Shown piece by piece: positions 1 through 12,565 of a stretch of DNA of 64,000 nt. The notes below the pieces were generated by a model. That model was not told where the DNA came from and searched no databases. It worked only from the letters and a program-made list of their open reading frames with translations. Location: assembly GCA_029781795.1 (NCBI GenBank), contig JAKOWB010000008.1, forward strand, positions 20,384 through 84,383, written 5' to 3'. Both the position numbers and the translations under genes were made by a program. Positions within the stretch are counted from its first letter, which is position 1. Each line of letters opens with the position of its first letter. This stretch comes from Pseudomonadota bacterium (GTDB taxonomy: Bacteria > Pseudomonadota > Alphaproteobacteria > Kiloniellales > JACOMY01).

Positions 1-416
1 ACCGGCAGGCGGTTCTCGATGGCGATATCGAGGGCGCGCACGATCTTCTTGATCGACAGCGGATACCAGGCGCCGCCCTTCACGCTGCTGTCGTCGGCGT
101 GGATCATCACCTCGATGCCGTTCACCACGCCGATGCCGGTGACGATGGCGGCCTGCGGCGCCTCGCCGTCGTAGGCCTGGTTGGCGGCCAGGCTGGAGAG
201 CTCCAGGAAGGGCGAGCCGGGGTCGAGCAGCAGCTCGATCCGCTCGTGCACGCGCAGTTTGCCCTGGCGCTCCAGGCGCTTGATGTCGCGGTCCGGCCGC
301 TCCCAGCGCGCCTTCTCCTGCTTCTCGCGGAAGGCGGCCAGCAGGCCAAGGTTGTGCGCCTGGTAGGCCTTGAACTGCGCCCCGTTGACGTCGAGCTTGC
401 TCTGGATCCGGCGCAT
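1..416 (-). CDS. acyl-CoA carboxylase carboxyltransferase (beta) subunit, N-terminal part only
   Basis: The gene runs off the left edge, so only about 138 N-terminal residues are visible. They match the start of the methylcrotonyl-/geranyl-CoA carboxylase beta family: a RVHERIELLLDPGSPFLEL stretch, then YDGEAP and VKGGAWYPL. Family role: moves CO2 from carboxybiotin to the gamma carbon of a 3-methyl-2-enoyl-CoA. The ATG overlaps the stop of the biotin carrier gene (TGATG), implying translational coupling within a three-gene carboxylase set. Whether the substrate is methylcrotonyl-CoA, geranyl-CoA or another branched acyl-CoA cannot be told from this fragment. Confidence 0.88.
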   Translation of the reverse strand, partial: MRRIQSKLDVNGAQFKAYQAHNLGLLAAFREKQEKARWERPDRDIKRLERQGKLRVHERIELLLDPGSPFLELSSLAANQAYDGEAPQAAIVTGIGVVNGIEVMIHADDSSVKGGAWYPLSIKKIVRALDIAIENRLP

Positions 417-918
417 CAGCCCTCACCCTTCCCGTCCAGCGGGACGAAGCGCACCAGCGTCGCCCCCTTCTCGAAGCTGGCGCCCTTGGCGAATGGCAGC
501 TCGGCCACCACGCCGTCGCGCGGCGCGACGATGGAGGTCTCCAGCTTCATCGATTCGATCACCAGCACCGGCTGGTTCGCCGTCACGGAGGCGCCCACCG
601 CGACCGGCAGAGCGACCACCGTGCCCGGCATGGGCGCGTTGACGTGGTCGGCCGCCGTGCCGCCACCGCCACCGGCTCGCTCGTCCAGCGCCTCCAGCGT
701 CCAGGTGCGCCCGCCGGCGTGCACGAAGATCTGCGCGCCCTTGACCGCGACGCGCACGCGGTGCGGCTTGCCGTCGACGGTGATGAGCTGTTCGCCGTGA
801 CCGAGCCCGCGCTGCGCGACGGCGTGCTGCCGCTCGCCGATCCGCAGCTCCAGTCCGCCGTTGCGGTGCAGCGGCGTGACGGCGTGGGTTTCGCCCAGGA
901 GTTCGAAGAGCGCGCGCA

Positions 919-919
<1 letters not shown>
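416..919 (-). CDS. biotin carboxyl carrier protein with BT-type domain (split alpha-subunit C-terminal half)
   Basis: 167 residues. Residues about 15-80 resemble the beta-barrel BT domain that links the biotin carboxylase and carrier domains in MCC/PCC alpha subunits. A glycine hinge (GGGGG, near 83-87) and a biotinyl domain follow, with the biotin motif ESMKL (Lys125) in place of the commoner AMKM. In known enzymes these domains are fused to biotin carboxylase in one polypeptide of about 650-670 residues. Here the frame changes, and both ends are TGATG joints (919-921 and 416-418). I read it as a genuine split subunit; a frameshift in a fused gene is the alternative. Carrier role: presents carboxybiotin to the transferase. 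Confidence 0.82.
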
Positions 920-2394
<1,475 letters not shown>

Positions 2395-2415
2395 GGGGCG
2401 GAGCCTTCGGGAAAT

Positions 2416-2442
2416 GCCCGCGCCGGGATCGCCGGCGCGGGC
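2416..2442 (-). terminator. strong hairpin between binding-protein and carboxylase genes
   Basis: Perfect 11-bp inverted repeat (GCCCGCGCCGG / CCGGCGCGGGC) with a 5-nt loop, in the 70-nt gap after the periplasmic binding-protein gene. On the transcript it is followed by ATTTCCC rather than a proper U-tract. It may be a partial terminator, or an mRNA-stabilising hairpin that raises binding-protein levels, as is common after such genes. Confidence 0.55.
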
Positions 2443-2464
2443 CACGGAACAAGCGACAGGACCG

Positions 2465-3643
2465 TCAGTAGTTCGTGAACTCCGTCAGCGTCTTGAAGCC
2501 GCTGTTGGTCGGGTCGAACTGGTAGATCTTCACCGCCGTGCCGGCGAGCTTGTTGCGCTCGTCGAAGGTGATGGGGGCCATTAGCCCGCCGGCGTCGAAG
2601 TTCTCCATCTTGTCGAGCTGCTCGACGGTGCAGGCCCGGGTCAGGTCCTTGCCGCAGCGGCTCATCGCCTCGGCCAGCACCTTCAGGCCGACGTAGGTGA
2701 CGTAGGTGTAACGGTCGGCACTCAGCGCCTCGTCGCCGACGTACTTCTTGGCGTTCTCGACGAAGGCCTGCGCCGCCGGGTCGGTAAAGGCCACGACGTA
2801 GTCGGCCACCAGGTAGGGATAGCCGGTGGGCCCGAAGAGCTTGACCGAGATCGGCATGTCGCCGACCCAGACGGTCGCCGCCTGCAGGTCCAGGTTCAGC
2901 TTGCGCGCGTCCTTGAAGATCGAGGCCTGGCCGCCGAAGATGGCACCCGAGACCAGCACGTTGACGCCGGCCTCGCGCAGCTTCAGCACTTCCGGCGCGA
3001 AGTCGCTCTGGCCCTTCTTGTAGCGGATGCGGATCGCATCCTTCAGGCCGAACTCCTTCACCGCCTTGTCATAGCCCTGCTCGATCGAATCGCCGAAGTC
3101 GTCGTCCTGGATGATCAGGCCATAGGTGGCGTTCGCCGGCTCCAGATGTTCGTGGATGTACTTCACCTGGGCATAGAAGGGCGTGGCGTAGCCGGGTCCG
3201 ATGGAGAACACGGTCGGCGGCGCGCCCTTCTCCTCGTAGACCTTGGAGTTCGGCGCCGTGGTCACCACGGTCGGCAGACCCTCCTCCTCGATGATCGGCA
3301 GCATGGCGAGAATGTTGGAGCTGCCCGAGGTGCCGTTCAGGGCGAAGATCTCGTCCTCGCTGATCAGCTTCTGCAGCGCCTGCACCGAGCGCGCGGGCAC
3401 GTAGCCGTCGTCCTCGGTGACGATCACGATCTTGCGGCCGTTGACGCCGCCGTTGGCGTTGATTTCCGCCGCGGCGATCTTCGAGCCCAGCACGACGCCG
3501 TCGCCGACGAACTTCGCCGGGCCGGAGAGGATCGAGATGTCGCCGATCTTGATCTCGGTGTCGCTGACGCCGGGATCGGCCGCGAAGGCCGCCCCGGTGA
3601 GGGCAAGGGCCGTGGCCCCCGCCAAGAGCACTCTGCCGAACAT
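2465..3643 (-). CDS. branched-chain amino acid-type ABC transporter, periplasmic substrate-binding protein
   Basis: 392 residues with a Sec signal peptide (hydrophobic run to about residue 21, ending AFAA-DP). The mature protein begins DTEIKIGDISILSGPAKFVGDGV, a typical Peripla_BP_6 (LivJ/LivK-like) opening, and the length is normal. It captures the substrate in the periplasm for the permease pair encoded just upstream. A GGGAGG ribosome-binding site lies close to the ATG. Given the surrounding acyl-CoA ligase and carboxylase, the ligand is probably a carboxylic acid or acyl-amide rather than leucine; that is inference from context only. Confidence 0.9.
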   Translation of the reverse strand: MFGRVLLAGATALALTGAAFAADPGVSDTEIKIGDISILSGPAKFVGDGVVLGSKIAAAEINANGGVNGRKIVIVTEDDGYVPARSVQALQKLISEDEIFALNGTSGSSNILAMLPIIEEEGLPTVVTTAPNSKVYEEKGAPPTVFSIGPGYATPFYAQVKYIHEHLEPANATYGLIIQDDDFGDSIEQGYDKAVKEFGLKDAIRIRYKKGQSDFAPEVLKLREAGVNVLVSGAIFGGQASIFKDARKLNLDLQAATVWVGDMPISVKLFGPTGYPYLVADYVVAFTDPAAQAFVENAKKYVGDEALSADRYTYVTYVGLKVLAEAMSRCGKDLTRACTVEQLDKMENFDAGGLMAPITFDERNKLAGTAVKIYQFDPTNSGFKTLTEFTNY

Positions 3644-3697
3644 GCGCTACCTCCCTTGGTGTGGCGGCCCCTTCCGGGGGGACGCCCGTGGCGACCG

Positions 3698-4747
3698 CTA
3701 GCCGTAGGACAGCGGCCAGTTGCTCCAGTACTTCTTGGTGTTGCGCCAGATGCCGGCGAGCCCGCCGGGCTCGAAGCGCAGCACCAGCACGATGATCACG
3801 CCGTAGAGCAGCTCGCGGATCTGGAAGACGTAGTTTGAGAAGAGCTGCTGCGCCGCCTCGCCGAAGGAATCGAAGACCAGGCGGATGGCCTCCGGCAGCA
3901 GGGTCAGGAAGGCGGCGCCCAGCAGCGCCCCGCGCACCGACCCCAGGCCACCCAGGATGATCATGGCCAGCGCCTCGATCGAGATCAGCAGGCCATAGAC
4001 GTCGACGTTGATGAAGCGCAGCTCCAGCGACAGCAGCGCGCCCGAGAGGCCGACATAGAAGGACGAGACCATGAAGGCGTAGAGCTTGTAGACCGTCAGG
4101 TTCACGCCCATGACCTTGGCGGCGATGTCGTGGTCGCGCAGTGCCATCCAGGCGCGCCCGACGCGGCTGCGCAGGATGTTCAGCGCCAGCAGCACCATGA
4201 TCACGGTCAGCGCCAGGGCGAGGTAGTAGAGCCCCGGCCCCTTGGTCAGCCCGACGCCGAGGAAGGTGGTCTTGGGCAGGAAGATGCCGCGATTGCCCTG
4301 GGTCAGGTCGTCGGCATAGAGGATCACGTGGTTGATGATGAAGGCGAAGGCCAGCGTGGTGATGGCGAGGTAGAGCCCCTTGAGCCGCAGCGAGGGGATG
4401 CCGACCACCAGGCTGACGATCGCCGCGGCGAGGCCGGAGACCGGCAGGGTAAGCTCGACCGGCCAGCCGGCCTCGGTCAGCAGGATGGCATTGGTGTAGC
4501 CGCCGACCGCCATGAAGCCGGCCTGGCCGATGGAGATGAGGCCGGCGGTGCCGGTCAGCAGGTTGAGGCCGACAGCGCCGATCGCCAGCACCAGCACGCG
4601 GGTGGCGAGCTGCGTCCAGTAGGTGCCGGCCACCAGCGGCAGCAGCAGCAGCAGGACCAGCAGCAGCCCGGCCCAGCCCCAGGCCGCCGCGTTGTCGCTG
4701 ACGGCGACAAGCTGCGGATAGCGTTCCTTGTAGTGTCCGCTGCGCAT
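3698..4747 (-). CDS. branched-chain amino acid-type ABC transporter permease (LivM-like)
   Basis: 349 residues, highly hydrophobic, with the LivM core (TGTAGLISIGQAGFMAVGGY and GLGSVRGALLGA). It forms the inner-membrane channel together with the LivH-like protein. Its ATG directly abuts the stop codon of the LivH-like gene with no intervening base. The N-terminus has an unusual cytoplasmic segment (MRSGHYKERYPQL) before the first membrane helix. Confidence 0.92.
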   Translation of the reverse strand: MRSGHYKERYPQLVAVSDNAAAWGWAGLLLVLLLLLPLVAGTYWTQLATRVLVLAIGAVGLNLLTGTAGLISIGQAGFMAVGGYTNAILLTEAGWPVELTLPVSGLAAAIVSLVVGIPSLRLKGLYLAITTLAFAFIINHVILYADDLTQGNRGIFLPKTTFLGVGLTKGPGLYYLALALTVIMVLLALNILRSRVGRAWMALRDHDIAAKVMGVNLTVYKLYAFMVSSFYVGLSGALLSLELRFINVDVYGLLISIEALAMIILGGLGSVRGALLGAAFLTLLPEAIRLVFDSFGEAAQQLFSNYVFQIRELLYGVIIVLVLRFEPGGLAGIWRNTKKYWSNWPLSYG

Positions 4748-5619
4748 CTAGACCCGCTCGATTGTCTTGGCGCCGAAGAGGCCGTAGGGCCGCACCATCA
4801 GCACCAGCACGATGACGACGAAGCCGGCGATCTCCTTCAGGCCCTGGCCGATGTAGCCCTCGCTGAGGTTCTCCACGACGCCGATGGTGATGCCGCCGAG
4901 CGCGGCGCCCAGCACCGAGTCGAGGCCGCCGAGGATCACCGCGGGGAAGGAGCGCAGGCCCTGGAACCAGAGGTCCGGCTTGATGGTGAACATGGTGGCG
5001 ATCAGCACCCCGGCGACCGAGGCGATGGCGGCCGAGAGCGCCCAGGCCAGCGCATAGATGCGCCTGGCCGAGATGCCCATCAGCAGCGCCGCGGTCTGGT
5101 GGTTCGCCGTCGCCCGCATGGCGATGCCGAGGCGCGAGAAGCGGAAGAAGGCCCAGGCGCCGGCCACCAGGATCGCCAGCATGGCGAGGGTGTAGAGCTG
5201 CGCCTCGTAGAAGGGCACCGGCCCGATCTCGATCACCGTGTCGCTGAAGCCGGCGTCGAACAGGTCCTCGTTGGTCGACCAGATCAGCACCGTCGCGCCG
5301 CGCAGGATCACCGCCAGGCCGATGGTCACCATGACGATGGCGAAGACCGGCTCGCCCAGCATGGGGCGGATGAAGAGCCGCTCCAGCACCAGGCCGATCA
5401 GCATGGCCAGCGGGATGGTCACCGCCATCAGCGGGATGAAGGAGAGGTGAAGGCTGCCGGCCAGCGAGTAGGCGACATAGGCCGTCAGCATCATGAGCTC
5501 GCCCTGGGCGAAGTTCACCACGCCGGTCGCCTTGTAGATCATGGCGAAGCCCATCGCGACCATGGCGTAGGTGGCGCCGGTCACCAGGCCCGTGCACACC
5601 AGGATCAGGAAGTAGTCCA

Positions 5620-5620
<1 letters not shown>
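4748..5620 (-). CDS. branched-chain amino acid-type ABC transporter permease (LivH-like)
   Basis: 290 residues starting MDYFLILVCTGLVTGATYAM. It shows the LivH signature VVNFAQGELMMLTAY and the conserved GLDSVLGAALGG loop near the C-terminus. It pairs with the adjacent LivM-like permease. The reading frame stays open far upstream through the acyl-CoA ligase gene, but the family start and the TGATG overlap with the ligase stop fix the ATG at 5620. Confidence 0.92.
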
Positions 5621-7469
<1,849 letters not shown>

Positions 7470-7473
<4 letters not shown>

Positions 7474-8249
7474 GCCGCCACCTCCGCCTCGCGGCCCAGG
7501 TAGGCGGCGACGACCTTGGGGTCCTGCGCCACGGCGGCCGGCGTGCCGTCGGCGATCTTCTCGCCGTGGTTCAGCACGCAGACGTGGTCCGAGATGTCCA
7601 TGACGATGGCCATGTCGTGCTCGACCATGACCACGGTGATGCCCAGCTCGTCCTTGAGGTCGAGGATGAAGCGGGCGATATCCTCGGTCTCCTCGACGTT
7701 CATGCCCGAGACCATCTCGTCCAGCAGCAGCAGCTTCGGCCCGGTCGCCAGCGCGCGGCCCAGCTCCACCCGCTTCTGCAGGCCGTAGGACAGCGTGCCG
7801 ACCGGCCGGTCGCGGATGTGCGCGATCTCCAGGAAGTCGATGATCTCCTCGACCTTCCTGCGCGCCGCGATCTCCTCGCGCCGCGCCGGGCCCCAGAAGA
7901 GCGCGGCGGTCAACGGGTTGGCATGCAGGCGGTGATGCATGCCGACCAGCAGGTTGTCGACCACCGACTCGTGCTTGAAGACCGCCAGGTTCTGGAAGGT
8001 GCGGCCGATGCCGAGCCGCGCGATGCGGTGCGGCGCCAGGCGCGAGATCTCGCGGCCGGCGAAGCGGATCGAACCGCTGGAGGGACGGAAGACGGCGGAG
8101 ATCAGGTTGAACAGCGTGGTCTTGCCGGCGCCGTTCGGCCCGATGATCGAGGTGATGGAGCCGGCGGCGACCGAGAGGTCCACGCCGCTGACGGCACGCA
8201 CGCCGCCGAAGGAACGCGAGACCGCGGTGAGCTCCAGCAGCGCGGTCAT
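7470..8249 (-). CDS. branched-chain amino acid-type ABC transporter ATPase (LivG-like)
   Basis: 259 residues. Walker A is GPNGAGKTT, the signature region is LSYGLQKRVELGRAL and Walker B is LLLLDEMVSGMN. It follows the LivG pattern, with the Q-loop region IGRTFQNLAVF and the C-terminal AYLG. It powers transport with the LivF-like partner. I chose the ATG at 8249, which gives the ATGA overlap with livF-like seen throughout this operon; a GTG three codons upstream (8258) is also possible. The signature has SYGLQ rather than the classic LSGGQ, a normal LivG-group variation. Confidence 0.92.
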
Positions 8250-9037
8250 GAGAGCCACCGCTTGCGCCGCTTGTAGTGCTTCACCTCGCGCATCGACTTG
8301 CGCTTACCGCCCTCGCCGAAACCCAGGTAGAAGGTGCGTACGTCGTCGTTCTTCAGCAGCTTCTCCGGCGTCCCGTCCAGGACGACCCGGCCGTTCTCCA
8401 TGATGTAGGCGTAGTCGGCGAGGGAGAGCGCGAGCTGCGCGTTCTGCTCCACCAGCAGGACGGTCAGGCCCTCCTCGCGGTTGAGCCGCCGGATGGCGGC
8501 GAAGATCGTGTCGATGATCTGCGGCGCCAGGCCCAGCGAGGGTTCGTCGAGCATCAAGAGGCGCGGGCGCGACATCAGCGCCCGGCCGATCGCCACCATC
8601 TGCTGCTCGCCGCCCGAGAGGTAGCCGGCGGTCTGGCGCCGCCGCTCGGCGACCCGCGGGAAGAGGGTGAAGACATGCTCCAGCCGCTCCGCCGCCTCGC
8701 GCGGGCTGCGGGTGAAGCCGCCCATCGCCAGGTTCTCCTCCACCGTCAGGGTGTCGAAGAGGGCGCGGCCCTCGGGCACCTGCACCAGGCCCAGGCGCAC
8801 GATGCGCTCGGGTGGCAGGCGCGTCAGGTCCTGCCCCTCGAAGGCGGCGCTGCCGCCGACGATCTCGCCCTGCTCGGGGTAGAGCACGCCGGAGATGCCC
8901 TTCAGCACGGTCGACTTGCCGGCGCCGTTGCTGCCGAGCAGCGCCACGATGCGGCCCTGTTCGACGCTCAGCGACACGTCGCGCACCGCCTCGATGGCCT
9001 TGTCGTAGACGATCTGCAGGTTGCCGAGCGTCAGCAT
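8246..9037 (-). CDS. branched-chain amino acid-type ABC transporter ATPase (LivF-like)
   Basis: 263 residues, with Walker A GSNGAGKST, signature YLSGGEQQMVAIGRAL, Walker B LLMLDEPSLGL and the switch His replaced by Gln in LLVEQNAQ, as usual for LivF. The basic tail (about 25 residues ending HYKRRKRWLS) exceeds the typical LivF end and has no assigned role. It lies 5 nt after the TetR regulator gene, so the regulator and transporter are co-transcribed. Confidence 0.92.
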   Translation of the reverse strand: MLTLGNLQIVYDKAIEAVRDVSLSVEQGRIVALLGSNGAGKSTVLKGISGVLYPEQGEIVGGSAAFEGQDLTRLPPERIVRLGLVQVPEGRALFDTLTVEENLAMGGFTRSPREAAERLEHVFTLFPRVAERRRQTAGYLSGGEQQMVAIGRALMSRPRLLMLDEPSLGLAPQIIDTIFAAIRRLNREEGLTVLLVEQNAQLALSLADYAYIMENGRVVLDGTPEKLLKNDDVRTFYLGFGEGGKRKSMREVKHYKRRKRWLS

Positions 9038-9042
9038 GGGCC

Positions 9043-9750
9043 CTACGCCTCGCCCTCGCCCGTGCTGGCGCGCTCCAGCCGCTCGACCAGGCGGCCGAGG
9101 CGGGCGACGTTGGTCTCCAGTTCCGCCGCCGGCTTGCCCTGCGCCACGCCGGGCAGCACCAGGTCCACCAGCTCGTCGGCCAGGCGGTCGACGTCCAGGT
9201 CGCCCTGGCCGCGCAGGTAGTTCCAGCAGTGGTGCTCGATGGTGCCGTAGATCAGGTCGCGCACCAGCGCGACGTTGACGTCGGGCCGGATCTCGCCGGC
9301 CGCCATGCCCTCCTTCAGCAGGCGCACGGTGAAGCGCGTGTAGCGCCGGTTCAGGTCCTGGATGTAGGAGGCGTGGTAGTCCCCGGCGGTGCGGATCTGG
9401 CTGTAGAACAGGCGGCAGAGCGCCGGCTCGTCGTGGATGGTGCGCAGGTGGCGCCAGACGATGTAGCGCAGCCGGTTGCGCGTGCCCTGGATGCCGGCGA
9501 TGCCGATGTCGTAGTCGCGCAGCAGCCCCTCGTACCAGGCCGCCATGACGCGGAACAGCAGGTCGCGCTTGCTCTCGAAGTACTTGTAGATCGTACCCTC
9601 GACCACGCCGGCCAGGGCGGCGATCTCGGACATGGCGGCGTCCTCGTAGCCCTTCTCGGCGAAGACGCGCTGGGCCGCCTGCATGATCGCCGTCTCGCGC
9701 TGCTCGCGCGACTGGCGGGTGACGACGCGGCGCTGCGTGGCGATGGTCAT
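9043..9750 (-). CDS. TetR/AcrR-family transcriptional regulator
   Basis: 235 residues. The N-terminal helix-turn-helix is at about 27-60 (AAQRVFAEKGYEDAAMSEIAALAG, then VEGTIYKYFESKRDLL); the C-terminal ligand domain has no recognisable specificity. The ATG overlaps the stop of the AtuA-family gene by 4 bp. Its position inside the operon suggests a local regulator sensing an acyl-CoA or acid intermediate, by analogy with the TetR-type AtuR repressor of Pseudomonas terpene genes. The two palindromes in the 12342-12635 divergent region are its likely operators. An in-frame upstream extension was rejected because it lacks TetR character. Confidence 0.9.
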   Translation of the reverse strand: MTIATQRRVVTRQSREQRETAIMQAAQRVFAEKGYEDAAMSEIAALAGVVEGTIYKYFESKRDLLFRVMAAWYEGLLRDYDIGIAGIQGTRNRLRYIVWRHLRTIHDEPALCRLFYSQIRTAGDYHASYIQDLNRRYTRFTVRLLKEGMAAGEIRPDVNVALVRDLIYGTIEHHCWNYLRGQGDLDVDRLADELVDLVLPGVAQGKPAAELETNVARLGRLVERLERASTGEGEA

Positions 9751-11555
9751 GCCGCCGCCCCGCCCCATTCGGCCAGCGGGCCGCCGGGCTTCAGCCAGGC
9801 GCCGGGCACCGCCACCGGCAGGTCCAGCAGCATCTGCGCCAGCGCCTTGCCCTGCGGGTCGTAGCGCAGCGAGGAGGTGCCGCCGCCGCCCAGCGCCTCG
9901 TGCAGCAGGAAGTTGAAGCCGCCGAGGCCCGGCCACTCGAAGCGCTCGACCTGGCCCAGGACCAGGTGGCTCAGCCAGTGCTTCACCGCCGCCGCCGTGA
10001 CCTGCGAGCGCAGCAGCGGCAGGTACTCCGGCCGCCGCGCCAGCACCGAGATATTGGCCTTGTCGCCCTTGTCGCCGCTGCGCCCGTGCGCCAGCGCGAT
10101 CAGCGGCACGGTGGCGCCGTTGGCCGCGACCTTCACGTCTTCCGGGACCGGCGGCAGCGGGCGCGGCTGCGTCGGCAGGGCGGCGAAGGGCACCGGGGTC
10201 CGAACCCCGGCCATCTCCACCGCGACGTCGAGCGCCGTCTTGGGCACCAGGCAGGAGAAGAGGCTGATCAGCGGCTGCACCTTGGGCCGGCCGCCGGCGA
10301 AGCCGGTGATGCCCGGCGCCATCGAGGTCGCAGCCGGGATGAACTCGCGGCTGAAGATCTCCAGCGCCTCCTTGTCGGCGTGGCTGAGCGCGACCTTCAG
10401 GATCACCTCGCGGCTGGCGCCGCCGCGCGCCTGCTCGCCATAGGTCGCCTCGGCGCCCAGCACCTCGACGTCGCTGGCGCGGAAGTCGCCGAGGCCGCGC
10501 GCCGCCATCAGGCGCCGCACGCGGGCCAGCGTCGCCTCGGCGATACGCCGCGCCTTGGGCGCCGCCTCGCGCCCGCCGACCATCATGGTGCCGACCACGC
10601 GGAAGCCGTCATGGAAGGTGGCCGAGGCCTTGCAGTCCGGGCCCGGCGCGTAGCCGCGTGCGCCGCTGACGCTCACGCGGTCCGGGCCCTCCTGCGCCAG
10701 GGTCACGCCGCTGAAGTCGGCGGTCACGTCGGGCAGCAGGTAGGCGGCGGGGTCGCCGATCTCGTAGGTGATCTGCTCGGCCACGGTGGCCGGCGTCACC
10801 AGCCCGCCGGTGCCGGGCGGCTTGGTGACGACGAAGGAGCCGTCGGCGGCGCAGTCGACGATGGGGAAGCCCATGTCATCCCAGCCCGGCACCTCGCGCC
10901 AGTCGGTGAAGAGCCCGCCGGTCGCCTGCGGCCCGCACTCGATGATGTGGCCGGCCAGGCTGCCGGCGGCCAGGCGGTCGAAGTCCCGCTCGCCCCAGGC
11001 GAAGGCGTGGATCAGCGGCCCCAGCGCCAGGGCCGAGTCGACGCAGCGTCCGGTCACCACGATGTCGGCGCCGGCGGCCAGCGCGCGCGCGATGGGAAAG
11101 GCGCCGAGATAGGCATTGAGGCTCCAGGGCTTCGCCGGCAGCGCCGCCCCGGTGAACATCTCCCTGACCGACGGGCGCAGGCTCTCGAGCTGCGGCAGCA
11201 GGTCGTCGCCGGTGACGGCTGCGACCTTCAGCGGCACGCCGGCGGCGGCCAGCGCCGCCTCGATCGCCTGGGCGCAGGCGACGGGGTTCACGCCGCCGGC
11301 GTTGGCCACCAGCTTCACGCCCTTGGCCGCGATCTCCCCGGCCAGCGGCGCCACCACGCCGGTCACGAAGTCCGGCACGTAGCCCTTGGCCGGGTCCTTG
11401 GCGCGCAGGCGCGACAGCAGCGACATGGTGATCTCGGCCAGGTAGTCGAAGACCAGGTAGTCGACCTGGCCCAGGCGCAGGAGCTGCGCCGCCCCCTGGT
11501 CCGTGTCGCCCCAGAAGCCCGAGGCGCCGCCGATGCGGATGCGCTTGTCGCCCAT
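9747..11555 (-). CDS. AtuA-family (DUF1446) protein, acyclic terpene utilization type
   Basis: 602 residues. Residues from about 5 to 450 form a DUF1446/AtuA domain (IRIGGASGFWGDTDQGAAQL; VANAGGVNPVACAQAIEAAL). The last roughly 110 residues (beginning LIALAHGRSGDKGDKANISV) match the ferredoxin-fold domain found at the C-terminus of AtuA. In Pseudomonas aeruginosa, atuA is needed for growth on citronellol/geraniol, but I know of no established reaction for it. It is encoded 3 nt after the enoyl-CoA hydratase gene and overlaps tetR, placing it at the front of the leftward operon. Confidence 0.9.
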   Translation of the reverse strand: MGDKRIRIGGASGFWGDTDQGAAQLLRLGQVDYLVFDYLAEITMSLLSRLRAKDPAKGYVPDFVTGVVAPLAGEIAAKGVKLVANAGGVNPVACAQAIEAALAAAGVPLKVAAVTGDDLLPQLESLRPSVREMFTGAALPAKPWSLNAYLGAFPIARALAAGADIVVTGRCVDSALALGPLIHAFAWGERDFDRLAAGSLAGHIIECGPQATGGLFTDWREVPGWDDMGFPIVDCAADGSFVVTKPPGTGGLVTPATVAEQITYEIGDPAAYLLPDVTADFSGVTLAQEGPDRVSVSGARGYAPGPDCKASATFHDGFRVVGTMMVGGREAAPKARRIAEATLARVRRLMAARGLGDFRASDVEVLGAEATYGEQARGGASREVILKVALSHADKEALEIFSREFIPAATSMAPGITGFAGGRPKVQPLISLFSCLVPKTALDVAVEMAGVRTPVPFAALPTQPRPLPPVPEDVKVAANGATVPLIALAHGRSGDKGDKANISVLARRPEYLPLLRSQVTAAAVKHWLSHLVLGQVERFEWPGLGGFNFLLHEALGGGGTSSLRYDPQGKALAQMLLDLPVAVPGAWLKPGGPLAEWGGAAA

Positions 11556-11558
11556 CGC

Positions 11559-12341
11559 CTAGCGCCCGGTGAAGCGCGGCGGGCGCTTCTCGTTGAAGGC
11601 CTTGAAGCCCTCGCGCGCGTCCTCGGTCTGCGCCATGGCCGGCAGCATGAGCTGCGCGTACTCGAAGGCCTGCGGCAGGGTCATGTCCTCCATGGCCCGC
11701 ATCGCCATCTTGCCCAGGCGCACGCCGGTCGGCGACTTGTCGAGGATGCGCGCCAGCAGCCAGTCGAGCCTGGCATCGAGCTCGCCCGCCGGCGCGACGT
11801 AGTTCACCAGGCCGAAGTCCAGCGCCTCGGCGGCGCTGAACAGCTCCCCGGTGATGCAGAACTCCATCAGGCGGCGGCGCGGCAGCACGCGCAGCATGTA
11901 GGGCAGGATCATCATGGGATAGAGCCCGACCTTGGACTCCGGCGTGCCGAACTTCGCGTGCTCCGCCGCCACCGCCAGATCGCAGGCGCAAAGCAGGCCG
12001 AGGCCGCCGGCCAGCGCATGGCCGTTGACCCGCGCGACGAGGGGCTTGCCGCAGGCCTCCACCGCCTTGAAGAAGGTGACGACGAAGTTGCGCGGGTCGG
12101 CCCAGTCCACGGCAAAGGGCGCGCCGTCCGCCGTGGGCTGCAGGTCGCCGCCGGCGCAGAAGGCCTTGTCGCCCGCCCCGGTCAGCACGAGGGCGCGGAT
12201 CGCCGGGTCGGCATCGGCCGCCTTCACCCCGGCGGTCAGCGCCTCCATGACCTCGCGGTTGATGGCGTTGCGCCGCGCCTCGCGGTCGATGATCAGCCAC
12301 TGGACGGCGCCGCGCGCCTCCACCCGGACCGGCGTGCTCAT
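11559..12341 (-). CDS. enoyl-CoA hydratase/isomerase family protein
   Basis: 260 residues of the crotonase fold. It has the oxyanion-hole segment GAGDKAFCAGGDL (about 66-78) and the second oxyanion region HALAGGLGLLCACDLAVA; the C-terminus EKRPPRFTGR is typical of the family. It hydrates a trans-2-enoyl-CoA; beside an AtuA homologue and a carboxylase, an isohexenylglutaconyl- or methylglutaconyl-type substrate is plausible, but this is inference. It is the first gene of the leftward operon, with a palindrome 17 bp upstream of its ATG. Confidence 0.9.
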   Translation of the reverse strand: MSTPVRVEARGAVQWLIIDREARRNAINREVMEALTAGVKAADADPAIRALVLTGAGDKAFCAGGDLQPTADGAPFAVDWADPRNFVVTFFKAVEACGKPLVARVNGHALAGGLGLLCACDLAVAAEHAKFGTPESKVGLYPMMILPYMLRVLPRRRLMEFCITGELFSAAEALDFGLVNYVAPAGELDARLDWLLARILDKSPTGVRLGKMAMRAMEDMTLPQAFEYAQLMLPAMAQTEDAREGFKAFNEKRPPRFTGR

Positions 12342-12357
12342 GACGGCATTCCTGGAA

Positions 12358-12374
12358 AATGAGCCAAACTCATT
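12358..12374. promoter_or_regulatory. candidate TetR operator 1 (upstream of the leftward operon)
   Basis: AATGAGCCAAACTCATT: perfect 6-bp arms with a 5-bp centre, 17 bp upstream of the hydratase start codon. It overlaps a second inverted repeat, GAGCCAA (12361-12367) with TTGGCTC (12378-12384). A near-copy lies at 12561-12577. The likely ligand is the TetR regulator encoded in the operon; that is inference. Confidence 0.55.
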
Positions 12375-12536
12375 AACTTGGCTCTTGAGCCGCGCTCACG
12401 GGCAACCGCCAACCGCCGCGCGCCTTCGGCATCGCAGCATGCTGAGGGCTTCTGCCCATATCGCAGCGCAGCAAAAGACATTGTTCCTCCCACACTCACC
12501 GTCTTGGCTTTTTCTTTCGCCACCCTCTCCCAGCCG

Positions 12537-12565
12537 TTGACAGGCGCAGGCAGGTGGCTTAGTGA
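12537..12565 (+). promoter_or_regulatory. candidate promoter for the rightward operon
   Basis: Perfect -35 TTGACA at 12537-12542, a 17-bp spacer, then a poor -10 (TAGTGA, 12560-12565). The -10 overlaps candidate operator 2, so a bound regulator would block polymerase. Confidence 0.4.

Noticed and set aside
12338..12523. A 61-codon frame on the minus strand in the divergent promoter region
   Set aside because: It overlaps the operators and the hydratase start, with no recognisable features.
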